Shown one piece after another: positions 12,232-24,145 of a DNA stretch of 64,000 nucleotides; position 1 is the first letter of the stretch; each line of letters opens with the position of its first letter. Below the pieces are notes generated by a model. That model was not told the origin of the DNA, ran no database searches, and worked only from the letters and a program-made list of their open reading frames with translations. The stretch comes from Manihot esculenta (lineage: Eukaryota; Streptophyta; Magnoliopsida; Malpighiales; Euphorbiaceae): contig NC_035165.2 of NCBI RefSeq assembly GCF_001659605.2, positions 12,582,445 to 12,646,444 of the forward strand. The letters run 5' to 3'. The position numbers and the translations under genes are program-made.

Positions 12232-12780
12232 ATGAGAGGAACTCGTCGATCTGCACGATTGACTGGAGTACCACCTCAGGATGAGGGCACGGATGCCCGT
12301 CCTCCTGCATTGCCTAGGGCAATGTCCTGCACGTCTAGCAGGGAGAGAACATCAAGGGACCCTAGAAGGTCTTTTGATGTGAGCAGAAGAGGAACAGTGC
12401 AAGGTGGAATGTCAGAAGATGTGGGGGATGATATGGATGTGGAGCAGAAGAGGGATGTCAGTCTTGGAGTGAGCATGTCTGAAGAGGGCATGGGAGAGTC
12501 TCAATGAGGCACTTACGCCTCGGGGTTTGTTCAGCCACCCCAGTACCCACCCTTTTCACAGAATTCCGGGTATTCGATGGGAGGTACATTGGATTACCCC
12601 AGCTTTAACCCTTACCCTTCTCACATGCCATACCCACCTTTCTAGCCACCATACCCGCAGTACCCTATGTACCCACCCCTATCTTTCTATCTAGGTACAG
12701 CAAACCCTAACCCAGGGGATGTTGCACCTCCTCCACCACCAGCAGAACCAGAAACAGAAACCCAAGTACCTAAACCTATG
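12232..12780 (+). pseudogene. Tekay gag, N-terminal fragment C
   Basis: Starts with [19 protein letters not shown] at 12232, nine bases after a CTGTTTTTCAG acceptor-like stretch. The frame is closed by TGA just after GMGESQ (near 12505). Homology continues past it ([25 protein letters not shown], then a second TAG) up to the deletion junction at 12780. No capsid core, zinc knuckle or pol remains. Confidence 0.85.
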
Positions 12781-12962
12781 GAATTGACATGGTGCGGAAA
12801 AAGATACCCACATTGGCGTTGTAGTTGAGACATATATGTACATTGATTCTTAGTTTCACTGATAAAAATTAAAGACGGTCGATATTTACATAATAGCTCC
12901 TTCAGAGCCTTAATCGCCAAGGGTTAACTAATTCCTTTACAATTCCAAACCAGGATCGTCAT
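12781..12962 (-). pseudogene. LINE ORF2 endonuclease, N-terminal fragment
   Basis: On the - strand ORF2 starts at 12962 with MTILVWNCKGIS, then a stop, then LAIKALKELLCKYRPSLIF and ISETKNQCTYMSQLQRQCGY. This is the AP-endonuclease start of plant L1-like LINEs (WNC(R)G, RALKEL, ETK). It ends at the junction with the Tekay gag at about 12780. The ATG overlaps the stop of the upstream frame as ATGA. Confidence 0.8.
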
Positions 12963-13210
12963 GGATGAACCGGTGGCTCTTGACTAGCTACCTCGGTCTC
13001 AGAGAAAGAAAAAGGCATTGCAGAGGGAGTAGCAATTAAAACTGCATCAGATAAAATAGCACTGGTCTGGATAGAACATATCTCAACGGAGCTATGAAAA
13101 CGATGATGCTGAACATGTTACGTAATACCCGATGGTCTAGCAGGATAATCAATACACAAAGGCTGGGAAGAGGCCTCCACAGAGACTATAGCAGAAGAAG
13201 GCGCCGCAAA
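12960..13210 (-). pseudogene. LINE ORF1 C-terminal tail
   Basis: The - strand frame upstream of the endonuclease reads APSSAIVSVEASSQPLCIDY, a stop, then a Ser/Thr-rich tail ending EVASQEPPVHP, with TGA overlapping the ORF2 ATG. No domain survives. The call rests on position and on the ATGA overlap typical of LINE ORF1/ORF2 borders. Confidence 0.5.
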
Positions 13211-13576
13211 ATGAAGACATGAATACAATTAATAAAATTAATAATATGCCTATTAATAACCGTAGAATAGTAGTTATATTAAGTTGTTTAAAATAAATAA
13301 TCAATAATACATATTTACTGCTACTATCAATCATTTTTTTTTCCGTCCCATAACTTTTTTATGTACATTAACAAAGATAATTTTTTTTATTAACTTTTTA
13401 TGATACTCATTTTAAAAATATTAAATTTTATTAAATGTTAAGAGGGATTTCTTAAAAATAATATAAAATTAAAGAGAATTATAATAATTAATTTATATAT
13501 TATTATAATATAAAAAATAATAATAATTTTTTTAAAAATATAAATAAAAATTATAAAATAAAAAAAAATTATTATT
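13211..13576. other. AT-rich spacer
   Basis: Extreme A/T runs with no coding potential. The 13438-13623 ORF on the - strand is a translation of low-complexity AT sequence. Confidence 0.6.
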
Positions 13577-13668
13577 TTTTTTTTTTGAAATGGGGATGGG
13601 GATTCGAATCTGAGATCTATCACGTTTAACCGGATGCACTTACCATCAGGTTAAGTCTGGGAGTGCAA
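13577..13668 (-). repeat. tRNA-derived SINE-like fragment
   Basis: Read on the - strand this has an A-box-like stretch (CCTGATGGTAAGTGC) and, about 25 nt later, a good RNA polymerase III B box (GATTCGAATCC). An A tract follows within 15 nt (T tract 13570-13586 on +). Spacing fits a tRNA promoter head, but there is no complete cloverleaf, so a short SINE or tRNA relic is more likely than a tRNA gene. Confidence 0.5.
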
Positions 13669-13702
13669 AACAAAAAAAAATTATTAATTGTGTTTAATGG
13701 TT

Positions 13703-14075
13703 GAACTAAATAGATTTAAAGTTACTATTGATTTAATTTCGAACTTTGACAGAAGTTTTCACTTGCTATTTCTTTTTTTTTTAACCATAATATGAGTAAA
13801 ATATTTAGCGTTGAGGATTCATTTAGAACTAAATAGATTTAAAGTTACTATTGATTTAATTTCGAACTTTGACAGAAGTTTTCACTTGCTATTTCTTTTT
13901 TTTTTAACCATAATATGAGTAAAATATTTAGCGTTGAGGATTCATTTAGAACTAAATAGATTTAAAGTTACTATTGATTTAATTTCGAACTTTGACAGAA
14001 GTTTTCACTTGCTATTTCTTTTTTTTTTTTAACCATAATATGAGTAAAATATTTAGCGTTGAGGATTCATTTAGA
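13703..14075. repeat. Tandem repeat, 3 copies of about 123 bp
   Basis: Near-identical units start at 13703, 13826 and 13949 with GAACTAAATAGATTTAAAG and end GGATTCATTTA. Differences are mainly in the length of the internal T tract. The period is 123 bp. Confidence 0.95.
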
Positions 14076-14939
14076 AACCAAATCCTGGCCTTCTTTTGAA
14101 TGGAAGTCGCAGGATGATGAAAAGCGATCCAAGTTACATAGACAAAAAAAAGGTTAATTTGCCTTGGATTCTTTTTTTTTTTTTTTTTTTTTTGACAATT
14201 ACTTCTTGAATTCTTGTTGAAAGAATTTTAAACATTAATATTGAAAGGTTGAGAAGATAAATATTGTTAGAGAATTAGTAGACGGTTAGTTTTTCCATTA
14301 ACCTTCTACAATACGTTAATGGGTTCACTTCAATTTCATTCAATTTACCTCTTTTAACATTTTTTTTTGTAAATTAATTTAAAATTTTTAATTTAAATTA
14401 AAAATGGAGAACTGCATTTTCTAATTTTATACTAAATCAAGAATTAGGTTTCTTAACTTTTTGAGTTAAATTAGGAAATCAATAGCACTCTTAGCCTATA
14501 AATTTTATTTTTAGGTTAAACTTAAATTGAAATTTTTATGTTATTTTCAATAAAAAAAATACATTAAATTGAATATCTCTAATAAGGAGAGTTGAAAGTA
14601 AATACTTGCTATATTTTAATTCCCTTCACTATTTTTTTTTACCTAAGCTTGTTTTTTTTTTAACTGCTTATCTTATACTCTATCAAAATTTCTCTTCAAT
14701 TTTTTATTGAATAAAAATATTTGTATAGAATTATGGACAGATAAAATATAAAATTATATATTTGTCTAAAATTTTCTGTTTGTTCAAACATTTTCTCTTT
14801 TCTCAAAATCATATTAATCTTATTTTTAAGTTGTTAGTATAGGCTTAAAACTTAATTTGTTAGTCTCTTATATTTTGCTTTTCCTTCTTCTTTCAATCAA
14901 AATAAATATATTCGTTGCCAAATTTTACAGTAGGTTGAG
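14076..14939. other. AT-rich spacer
   Basis: Long T tracts (for example 14170-14193) and no plausible gene or RNA seen. Confidence 0.5.
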
Positions 14940-15760
14940 ATCTACAGATCTCCATTTGTTGAAGGGTAACAATTAACAAATCTGAAATCTTTTATACTCT
15001 GATATAGACAAACCCAAGAAAAATTAAAGTTTAAAAAAGCAAAAGAAGGCAAAAGGTAGAAGTAGGCAACTGGTGATGAACAGTTCCAAGTCAGGGAAGA
15101 AGAAAGTAGGGTTATGTGCCCTTCAATAGGACATTCATCAGCAATACAATACAATGGATTTGGGGGATCTTTCTCTTCTATATGCCCTTCCTTTTTCTTT
15201 TTGTTAAAGAAAATGAGACAGTCAAAAAGTGATCTGCAGCTACATCTGATTCTACTGGTCCCTACCCACCACCACCACCATCACCACCCTTCACCGCCAC
15301 CGCTTCACTTCAACTGCTACCATCTAAATCAATCTTTTGTTTATTCACAAAATCTCTCAAAAGACGCTTCATAGATTCATATACGTACCCTACCATAACC
15401 TACAGTTGTGGTAGCAGTTCATATATATTTTCTTGCTGTTGGAAGCAGTAGGTGCATGGCTGTGGCCAAACCTAAACAGCAAGTGCATTGTTGAAACAGG
15501 AACTGTAAGAGGAGACCCAGATTCATAAATTAGCGTATGGTACCAGGTTTTGTGTTAGGTTGATAGGTTGGACAGATTCTGTCTCATAACAGGAACCATT
15601 TTGTGCATAAGAAGATGTGCATTAGCAGTCCTTGGGTTCCTTTTTTGTCAGAGTCTATAAATGTTAGATGGGTTAGGGTTAGGGTGAGGCTGCTGTCACC
15701 TTTAATCCTATACTCGTGGTTCATGTCTTGCTGTGCATGAGTTGTTGGTTCATATTTAAT
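14940..15760. other. Higher-GC island without a recognisable gene
   Basis: Visibly richer in G and C than the surrounding roughly 75% AT DNA. Contains a CAC/CAT trinucleotide run (about 15270-15300), a short TTAGGGTTAGGG-like stretch near 15670, and mixed-complexity sequence. The longest frames (14942-15154 on -, 15114-15374 on +) show no family features. It could be a non-coding transcript, an old gene relic or an old mobile-element fragment. Confidence 0.35.
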
Positions 15761-18189
15761 TAACTGTGCAAAATTTGGATCCCCATGATGTGAAAGTGAG
15801 AGTAAGTGAGAATATTTAAAAATTATTAATAAACTGATTTTCTAGTTAAATTACTCAAAATTTTTTAACTTAAGTAGCTATTTTATTTTATATTTTATGT
15901 AAATTTATTCTTAATCCTATTTGTATTTATATTCTATAAATAAATTTTAATTATAATATATTTAAAATAAATATAAATAAGTCAAATTACTATAAATTAA
16001 AAAGACATTATATCCACTATTTTAAAATTTAGGTAGATTTCATATAAGCATGCTATATTTCAATAGATTGGTATAATTTTTTCTACCACATAAATATTCT
16101 ATAATGATAGTATTTTTCTTCAAAATTAATCTTTTTTTCTTTAATATCTTGAATGTCTTATGGTATTTTGCTGAGTATTTAATGTTTCTGGGAAAAAAAA
16201 AAACTTATATTGCATATGAGAGTTGGTCTATTAAGAATATATAAGTTAGTAATTAAACTATTATGAGCTACTAGCAATTAATTAGTGATAACATTCAGTT
16301 GATTCGATTTAAAATCAAATCGAACTAAATAAATTAAAAATTAAAATTTTAATATTTATAAAAAATGAACCGAACATATTTTAGTTAAAATTGAATTGAA
16401 TCGAACCGATTTGATTTGATTTGATTCAATTCAGTTTAATCAATTTGAATTTTTAATAAATTTTTATTTTTTACACTTTATTTTTAATATTTTAAATTTT
16501 AATTAAAATATTTTAACCTTAACATGATCTAATCTCTCTATATTATTGAAAATAATATACTATTATCACTAATTGGTTCGGTTTGATTTTTTTGATTTTT
16601 TTATCAAAATTGAACTGAATTAAAATAACTAAGATTTTTAAAATTAAAAATTGAATCAAACCAAAATGAATAAAAAATCAAAATGAATTTTCAAATTAAT
16701 TCGATTCGATCGATTTTTTCAGTTTAAACCAAATACGGATAATCCTACAAGTGATCAGTTTACTTAAATAAGTCAAAACAATAAAAATTTATCTTTTTAT
16801 TTATTTATTAAACTTATTACTATTTAATTTTTTTAAATTTATAAAAAAAATTGAAATCTGAAAATATAAGAGTCGAAATACTATAAATTACTCGAAACTG
16901 TAAAGATAAAGCATTTGTCACTAATAAATTTTCGACTCCCTAAAATTGACTGTAATTTTTTTCAACACCTTCAATGATATAGAGATTTTCCATCGCTACA
17001 AATAATGACAACTAGCTACAATTGCTTAAAATATCACAGCTAATCTATTGCTAAATGTTAATAGTTGGTCATTAAAAGTTTAATTTTTCAATATTTATAT
17101 TTACTAAATTTACTTTTCAATATTTCTTAAATTATTCCCATAAATTTATGGAAACAATTCCATAAATAAATATAATAACATAACCATAATAAGCTTGAGA
17201 AACATAAACAAAATGTATATATTATTAAAATTAAATAATTCATACAAAATATTTAATCTTCATAAAAAATAAATTAAAATACAAGTACATGAAATTTAGT
17301 CAAAACACAGATGAATAAAAACTTAATTTAATCTTCATAATGTTTAATCTCATATATATTTTTGAGAGAAAAAAAAAAGTATTTTCCCCATATGAAAAAT
17401 AAATAAAAAAATTCAAACTTAATTTTTAGGTGTATTTTTAATCTTATAACTAGATAATTCAAATTTAGATTCGTAAACTAACTTATTTATTTATTAATAT
17501 CATATATAAATATAATTGATTAATTGTAAGATAACTAAATTGTAAATACGATAATTATAAATCTTGAGAAATTATATAATTATATAAAGAATAATTTGTA
17601 ATTATTATAATTTACTTAATAATATTGTTATAATTTTTAAATTAATTTTATGTGTCCCGTTAGCTCCTTACTTTATTTTGTTTTTGTTCATTTTTTTTTC
17701 TATTACACCTACTCTAATGGGAATTTTCTACAACTTATTAATTAATTCATATGATTTTTTTTTAAAAAAAAAAATTGTATGTACAATTAAACAACGACTA
17801 TATAACGAGTATAGAGAATATACAAGATAATTAAACTCTAGTACATAGAAAGTGAAGAAAAGTGCTAGATTTCAGTCTAATAAAATTAAGAAATTAAATT
17901 TAAGGCCTAAAATCAAAATATTTCAAGTTCATTATTTTTTTTTAAAAAAATATTGGATTAGTATTTAATTCTTTAATTACTAATATGATTATGATAATTC
18001 TTATACCCCAAATATTGACACAAAAGTAAAAATTTTGCAAAATTTCAGAATTAACATCTTCCTTTTTCTATTGGAATTGGAGTATATATATGTATAAAAA
18101 ATTAGGATTATATAAATAATTAATTTAGTTAATTAGGTTTATTTCTATTAAAACTACATTATTTTATTATTATTTGTTTATAACTTAAT
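15761..18189. other. AT-rich spacer with an old dispersed repeat
   Basis: No gene seen. At about 16300-16735 imperfect direct and inverted copies of GATTCGATTTAAA/AACCGAA-type motifs occur (for example near 16300, 16395-16430, 16575 and 16700), resembling a common plant MITE-like dispersed repeat. Its ends and target duplication could not be defined. Confidence 0.4.
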
Positions 18190-18359
18190 ATCTAAATTAC
18201 GTCGTTTTACTGTGAGGGTTTTACTTGTATGAGGGACATGTTGTACACGTGTTGTTATTTGGTATAAAAGAGAAGCAAGATGTTTCCAGAATGCTTGTAA
18301 CGTTATTTTTCAGTTTGAAATAAAACCTCTCGAGCTTTTCTCTCTCTTCTGTCTTCGCA
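18190..18359 (+). repeat. Copia LTR, 3' part (start unresolved)
   Basis: Contains TATAAAAG at 18263-18270, a polyadenylation-like AATAAAAC near 18320, and ends TCTTCGCA immediately before a primer-binding site. The left end of the LTR could not be recognised in AT-rich DNA, so the start is a guess. Confidence 0.55.
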
Positions 18360-18360
18360 C

Positions 18361-18380
18361 ATGGTATCAGAATCAGAACC
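18361..18380 (+). other. Copia primer-binding site
   Basis: TGGTATCAGAATCAGAACC begins two bases after the LTR end. TGGTATCAGA is complementary in type to initiator tRNA-Met, as in most plant copia elements. Confidence 0.75.
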
Positions 18381-18524
18381 CTAGCTCACGGCGACATGTC
18401 GCCGGTTGCATGCGAGAGATCCTTAGTCCTTTCGAAAGATCTGGCTATGGCGAAGCGAGGGAGCCATAGTAAGGAACAGAAGGCAATCGAAGCACCAAAA
18501 AAGTCATAGATAGCAAATACGAGA

Positions 18525-19033
18525 ATGGGAGATCCCCTGAGCCTTCAAGCGTCTGACCATCCAGGTATGAGTTTAGTCTCAGCGCCTCTTCTAGGACCTA
18601 ATTTCAGATCTTGGAGTAGGGCTGTTAGAATAGCCCTAGGTGCCAAGATGAAATTAGGATTTATCGAAGGCATATTTTCGGCACCTAGCAAAGACTCTGA
18701 GGGATATGAACAATGGAAAAAGTGTGACTTTATGGTCACATCTTGGATTCTCAACTCCATCTCCAAGGAGTTGGTTGATGGCTTCACATATACTGCCTTT
18801 GCCAGAGATCTCTGGCAAAAGATCTCTGAGAGATTCGAAGAGTGCAACGGACCTATGATTTATGAGTTGCACAGGAAGATATCTCTTATCTCTCAAGAAA
18901 ATTAATCTGTGTCAGTCTACTTCACTAAGCTGAAGAGATTGTTGGATGAGCTTAGATCAGTAGAAACACTTCCGACATGTACCTGTGGAGCCTCTAGGGC
19001 CATAGCTGAAATAACTAACAGGAATAGGCTCAT
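18525..19033 (+). pseudogene. Copia gag, N-terminal part
   Basis: Starts MGDPLSLQASDHPG at 18525 and carries the plant copia gag (Retrotran_gag/UBN2-like) core: NFRSWSRAVRIALGAK, then WILNSISKELVDGF and LWQKISERFEECNGP. A TAA at 18903-18905 interrupts it. The homologous frame then goes on (SVYFTKLKRLLDELRS) until 19033, where a Tekay element is inserted. The frame resumes at 29069. Confidence 0.85.
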
Positions 19034-21359
19034 TGTAACGACCCGAAAATCCGGACTGCTACCGGCGCTAGGATCCAGGTCGGCATAAGACCGCCGGGAC
19101 CCGTAGCAAGCCTAACATTCAACCTGTGAACCTGTTTAATCCCATACATGATCAACAACATACCTAAAAATTTTGAACTTTTCCTTACATTCAGTCATTC
19201 TTTCATTCATTCACCAAACTCAACCTGTGCATGCACTATACATAAATATAGTCATAAACATTAACTCCTCTTTGGAGTCTCATCATTGCCCCACTGGGGT
19301 GACATAACATGTATTGAGTTTGGTTTACAATAATCATCATTAAACATTAAGATCATGTACTAGAAAGGGATTAACATAATACTATGGTCAAGCACAACTC
19401 TAAACTTTCATAAGCATTATTACATGACATTCTATATCATACTTTTACATGACTGTACTCAACATAACATAACAACATTTATCATGTCCACTCTAGCTAT
19501 TACATGACCATGACTTCATTACTCTTGCTGACCTCCTGGTCTACCCTGTACCTGCAAACCTGGGGGTTAAGGGAGAAGGGTGAGCTACTAGAGCCCAGTG
19601 AGCAGAATAGTAAAAACATATATTAACATTCATATTTTTATGAAATGCGTCACATCACAGACAATTCACATCAAGGGTGAACCTGTCACCAAATAGTCCC
19701 AACATCATATCCGTGCCAGGCCGTAGAATGGGGTCCTGGTCTTCCTGTCATATCATAGCATTACTTACCATTGCCCCAGAACCTCATCTGGCACCTGGTC
19801 TTTGCGTTCCATACCGTGCCAGGCTGTAGAATGGGGTCCTGGTCTTTCATACCGTGCCAGGCTGTAGAATGGGGTCCTGGTCTTTCCTCAGGGACTAATT
19901 GGATCATACAGCATTCACCCACATTTACAACCAAGAATGCAGTGCAACATATTCGTGGATTCTAATGCAACAACCTATTATATCTCATGGCATTCGTGAT
20001 GCATGAATCATGCTGAAACATTTATTATTTACTTTAAAACATAAAGAGTTATTCCACTCACCTCTGGTTAGCTCAGACCAGACACTGGAGCAGCTGACTC
20101 ACTGCTGGGGTCCTCGGTTCCTCGGGTCCGAACCTACACAGGTGGACTCAAATGAGGGACCAAACATCTATGAACATGACTCTAAAAATACTCCCCAAAA
20201 ACCCCTTAAAACACCTAAAAACATTCATAGAAAACATGCAAAGGAGGGCTGAACAGGGCACTTTCGGCGGCAGGTTCGGCGGCCGAAAGGCCCTCTAGAG
20301 CCGAAAGTCATGCACCTTCGGCGGCACTTTCGGCGGCCGAAGGTTCCCTCCAGAGACGAAACTCATGCATGTTCGGCGGCACCTTCGGCGGCCGAAAGTC
20401 CCTTCCAGAGCCGAAAGTCATCTTTCGGGGGCAGGGTTCGGCAGCCGATCCATGCTACCACAGGCAGGTTCGGCGGCCGAAAGAACCTTCGGCTGCCAAA
20501 CCTGGTTTCTCCCAAAAGGGCAGAAACTCAGCTCAACATGTATAAACGCCTCCCAACTCATTCAATCATGCATTTTCCTATTCTACAACATGCATACTCA
20601 AGCATACAAGCTCCTAGAGGCTTCAAACTATCCTAAACCCCATCTACAACACATCAAACATGTATATCCAACATACATTGCTCATATAATCACATAAAAC
20701 CTAACAAAGCTCAACTAACCTAAACATGCATTTCTACCCCATAGATCAACTTAAAGCTTGCTTAAAACATAAAATGAGTTCAAGATCGGCTCTTACCTCT
20801 TGAAGATCGAGAGAGAGACGACCTAAACTTGGAGAACCAAGGAAAAGAGCTCCTGAGTCTTCCAAGCCTCAAAACTTGCTTAAATGCTCAAATCTCTTCA
20901 AATCAACAAAAAGCTTGTTAAAACATGAAAGATCGGAGAAAAAAACATCAAAAACGAACCAAAGGAGAGCATGAACTCACCGTGGCTGAAAATGGGGAGA
21001 AAACTCACCCGTTTCGGCCATGGAGCTCTTATATAGGGCTGGCAGACCACCTTTCGGCAGCCGAACGTGCCCCCACATCTCATGCAAGTTCGGCGGCCGA
21101 ACATGAGGTTCGGCGGCCGAACCTTTGAGACTTAAGGAAGCCTAACATGCCCCCCTAAACCATCCCATGTTCGGCGGCCGAACCTGGAAATGCCTCCTTG
21201 GTCTTTTTCATACAAAACTCAATTTCCTTTTCACTTAAAAACATAAAATACATTAAAATATTTTATAAAAACATGATTTTACCCTTCTAGAGGTTTCCGA
21301 CATCCGAAATTCCACCGGACGGTAGGAATTCCGATACCGGAGTCTAGCCGGGTATTACA
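19034..21359 (-). repeat. Tekay element A 3' LTR
   Basis: 2326 bp, with TGTAACG at the low end and TATTACA at the high end. Contains a minisatellite with GTGCCAGGC(T/C)GTAGAATG units (about 19710-19885) and palindrome clusters at about 20255-20500 and 21050-21190. Confidence 0.93.
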
Positions 21360-21397
21360 TTCTTCCCCCCTTATGAACATTCGTCCCCGAATGTTCA
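21360..21397 (-). other. Polypurine tract and adjacent hairpin, element A
   Basis: On the - strand, TAAGGGGGGAAGA precedes the 3' LTR, the expected plus-strand primer. Immediately before it is a perfect 9-bp inverted repeat GAACATTCG / CGAATGTTC with a 4-nt loop (21375-21396). The same arrangement is present in the intact element at 59399-59435. Confidence 0.85.
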
Positions 21398-21457
21398 CCA
21401 AACAACATAGCATGGCACAAAACATAAGCATACACATAGGAACACATAACACTTACC

Positions 21458-22813
21458 TTAGAAGAGATGAGGATATTGCTGGAGCATGGACTCCCGTGTC
21501 TCCCAGGTACACTCTTCGATGTTGTGGTGATTCCAAACGACTTTCACCATCGGGATTTCCTTGTTTCTTAGCTTTCTGATCTGGGTGTCTAGGATCCGTA
21601 CCGGCTGCTCAACATAGGTGAGATCCTCTTGGATCTCCACATCAGGCTCACTAAGAACCTTGCCCGGATCCGACACAAACTTTCTCAACATAGAAACATG
21701 GAAAACCGGATGGATTCTCTCCATTGAAGCAGGCAAGTCCAGCTTGTACGATACATTCCCAATCTTTTGCAAGACTTCAAAGGGTCCGATGTACCATGGA
21801 GCTAGTTTACCTTTCTTCCCGAACCGAATCACCCCTTTCATTGGAGACACCTTGAGCAATACCAAATCCCCCTCCTGAAACTCTACTTGCCTTCTGCGGA
21901 TATCTGCATAACTCTTCTGTCTGCTTGCAGCAGTCTTGATCCTTTCTCTGATTATGGGCACCACTCTGCTGGTGATCTCTACTAGCTCAGGCCTTGCCAA
22001 GGCCTTTTCTCCTACTGCTTCCCAACAGACAGGCGACCTGCACTTCCTTCCATACAAAGCTTCATATGGGGCCATCCCTATGCTGGCATGATGGCTGTTA
22101 TTGTAGGCAAACTCCACCAAGGGTAGATGCTGCCTCCAAGAACCGCCAAAATCCAGCACACACATTCTGAGCATATCCTCTATTGTCTGGATGGTCCTCT
22201 CTGATTTTCCGTCCGTTTGTGGATGGAAAGCAGTGCTAAAATCCAACCTGGTACCCATAGCGTTCTGCAGACTCCGCCAAAACCTGGAGGTGAACTGGAG
22301 CCCTCTATCAGACACTATTGAGACAGGAACCCCATGCAACCTGGCAACCTCATCAACATACACCTGCGCTAACTTGTCCACAGAATAGCCACTCCTGACA
22401 GGGATGAAGTGAGCAGATTTGGTGAGTCTGTCCACAATCACCCATATGGAGTCCAATCTGTTGGACGCCGCCGGTAGCCCCACCACAAAGTCCATAGCTA
22501 TATTCTCCCATTTCTACTCTGGAATAGGTAGTGGGTTAAGCATTCCAGCCGGCTTCTGATGTTCCAGCTTCACCCTCTGACACACTTCGCAGGCTGACAC
22601 AAACTGTGCCACTTCTCTCTTCATAGCTGGCCACCAATACACTCTCTTGAGATCTTGATACATCTTGGTGGCTCCAGGGTGAACGCTGTATCTGACATTA
22701 TGAGCCTCTCTCATAATGTCTCCCTTCAGTCCTACATCATCTGGTACACACAATCTGTTTCCATAGCGGAGGATCCCCTTACTGTCGAATCTGAACTCAC
22801 TATCTTTGCCTGA
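21458..22813 (-). pseudogene. Tekay integrase with chromodomain-like tail, element A
   Basis: Covers the HHCC zinc-binding region ([22 protein letters not shown]), the catalytic core ([29 protein letters not shown], where the intact copy has P for [16 protein letters not shown]) and a chromodomain-like end ([13 protein letters not shown]). An in-frame TAG at 22514-22516 replaces the Trp codon in PEWKWEN, separating zinc finger from core, so no complete integrase can be made. Confidence 0.9.
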
Positions 22814-24145
22814 CTAAACAGTCCTAGCAATCTTCACTAACTCTGGGTCCTCATGCTGTTTCTGAGCCACCTGCTCCAGAAACACGGGTGCCGCTCTCAT
22901 CTGGGCAACTAAAGCACCTGTACCAGACAACTCCAACTGTAGCCCTTCACTCATGAGCTCGAAGAACTCCCTTACTACTAGCCTCCTCTCTGCTGAAATA
23001 TGGGACAAACTGCCAAGTGATTTCCGGCTTAAGGCGTCTGCCACAACATTCGCCTTACCCAGATGGTACTGGATTTTGCAATCATAGTCACTGAGCAGTT
23101 CTACCCATCTTCTCTGCCTCAAATTCAAATCTCTCAGACTCAGGATGTACTGCAGGCTTTTATGATCTGTGAAGATCTCACATTTAACCCCATAAAGGTA
23201 GTGCCGCCACATCTTGAGTGCAAAGATCATCGCTGCCATCTCTAGGTCATGTGTAGGGTAATTCAACTCGTGCTTCTTCAGCTGCCTAGAAGCATAAGCA
23301 ATCACCCTTTCATTCTGCATTAGCACACAATCCAGTCCCACACGGGACGCATCACAATAGACTGAGAAGTCTTCATTACTAGATGGCAGAGCTAACACTG
23401 GTGCTGAAGTCAACCTCTTCTTTAGCTCCTCAAAGCTCTCCTCACACTGGTCGGTCCACGCAAACCTCTGGTTCTTCTTAGTCAGTCTGGTCATGGGAGC
23501 TGCAATTTTTGAGAAGTCCTGAACGAACCTCCTGTAGTAATCTGCTAAACCCAAGAAGCTCTTGATCTCAGTCACAGCAGTGGGTCTAGGCCAGTTTGCT
23601 ACAGCTTCCACTTTCTTGGGGTCTACCTCTATTCCATTTTCTGACACCACATGCCCCAAGAATGAAATGCTCCTCAGCCAGAACTCACATTTGGAGAACT
23701 TGGCATATAAGCCATGTTCCCTCAGGGTCTGCAAAACCAACCTCAGATGATGGGCATGCTCCTCTGCATTCCTGGAATACACTAAGATATCATCTATGAA
23801 GACAATAACGAAGTGATCCAGGTATTGACTAAACACTCTGTTCATGAGATCCATGAATGCTGCAGGGGCATTGGTTAACCCGAACGGCATCACAAGGAAC
23901 TCATAATGCCCATATCTGGTCCTGAATGATGTCTTCAGCACATCCTTTTCTCTTATCCTTAGCTGATGGTACCCCGATCTCAGATCTATTTTGGAGAAAC
24001 AACCTGCTCCGGCTAGCTGGTTGAATAGATCGTCGATCCTTGGCAATGGGTATCTATTCTTAGTAGTGACTTTGTTCAACTGCCTGTAGTCGATACAAAG
24101 TCTGAGAGATCCATCTTTTTCACAAATAGTACTGGAGCACCCCAA
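22814..24145 (-). pseudogene. Tekay reverse transcriptase and RNase H, element A
   Basis: Frame with [32 protein letters not shown], the catalytic [24 protein letters not shown], the RNase H start [11 protein letters not shown] and [10 protein letters not shown]. It is out of frame with gag-protease because four bases are missing near 24110-24120 relative to the intact copy. It ends in TAG at 22814-22816, where the intact copy has CAG. Confidence 0.92.

Larger units (their letters stand above)
9714..12780 (+). mobile_element. Tekay/Del-like gypsy fragment C (5' LTR plus partial gag)
   Basis: The fragment comprises an LTR (9714-11967), primer site, leader and the first part of gag, then stops abruptly at 12780 where LINE sequence resumes. 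The rest of the element and its 3' LTR are deleted. It belongs to the same family as the intact element at 51804-61699. The expected left target duplication (GCGAA, 9709-9713) has no partner because of the deletion. Confidence 0.88.

Noticed and set aside
13438..13623. Ile/Phe-rich membrane-like ORF on - strand
   Set aside because: Pure low-complexity AT-rich DNA; a membrane-like composition is expected by chance.
13703..14075. CRISPR-like array
   Set aside because: The whole 123-bp unit is repeated with no unique spacers, and this is a plant nuclear genome.
15114..15374. 86-codon ORF with a His run
   Set aside because: The His residues come from a CAC/CAT microsatellite; no other coding signal.
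15432..15482. Possible microRNA hairpin (CTTGCTGTT / AACAGCAAG)
   Set aside because: Only a 9-bp perfect stem around a loop of over 30 nt; too weak for a plant microRNA precursor.
15660..15700. TTAGGGTTAGGG telomere-like sequence
   Set aside because: Only about two units, and the plant telomere repeat is TTTAGGG; too short to be meaningful.
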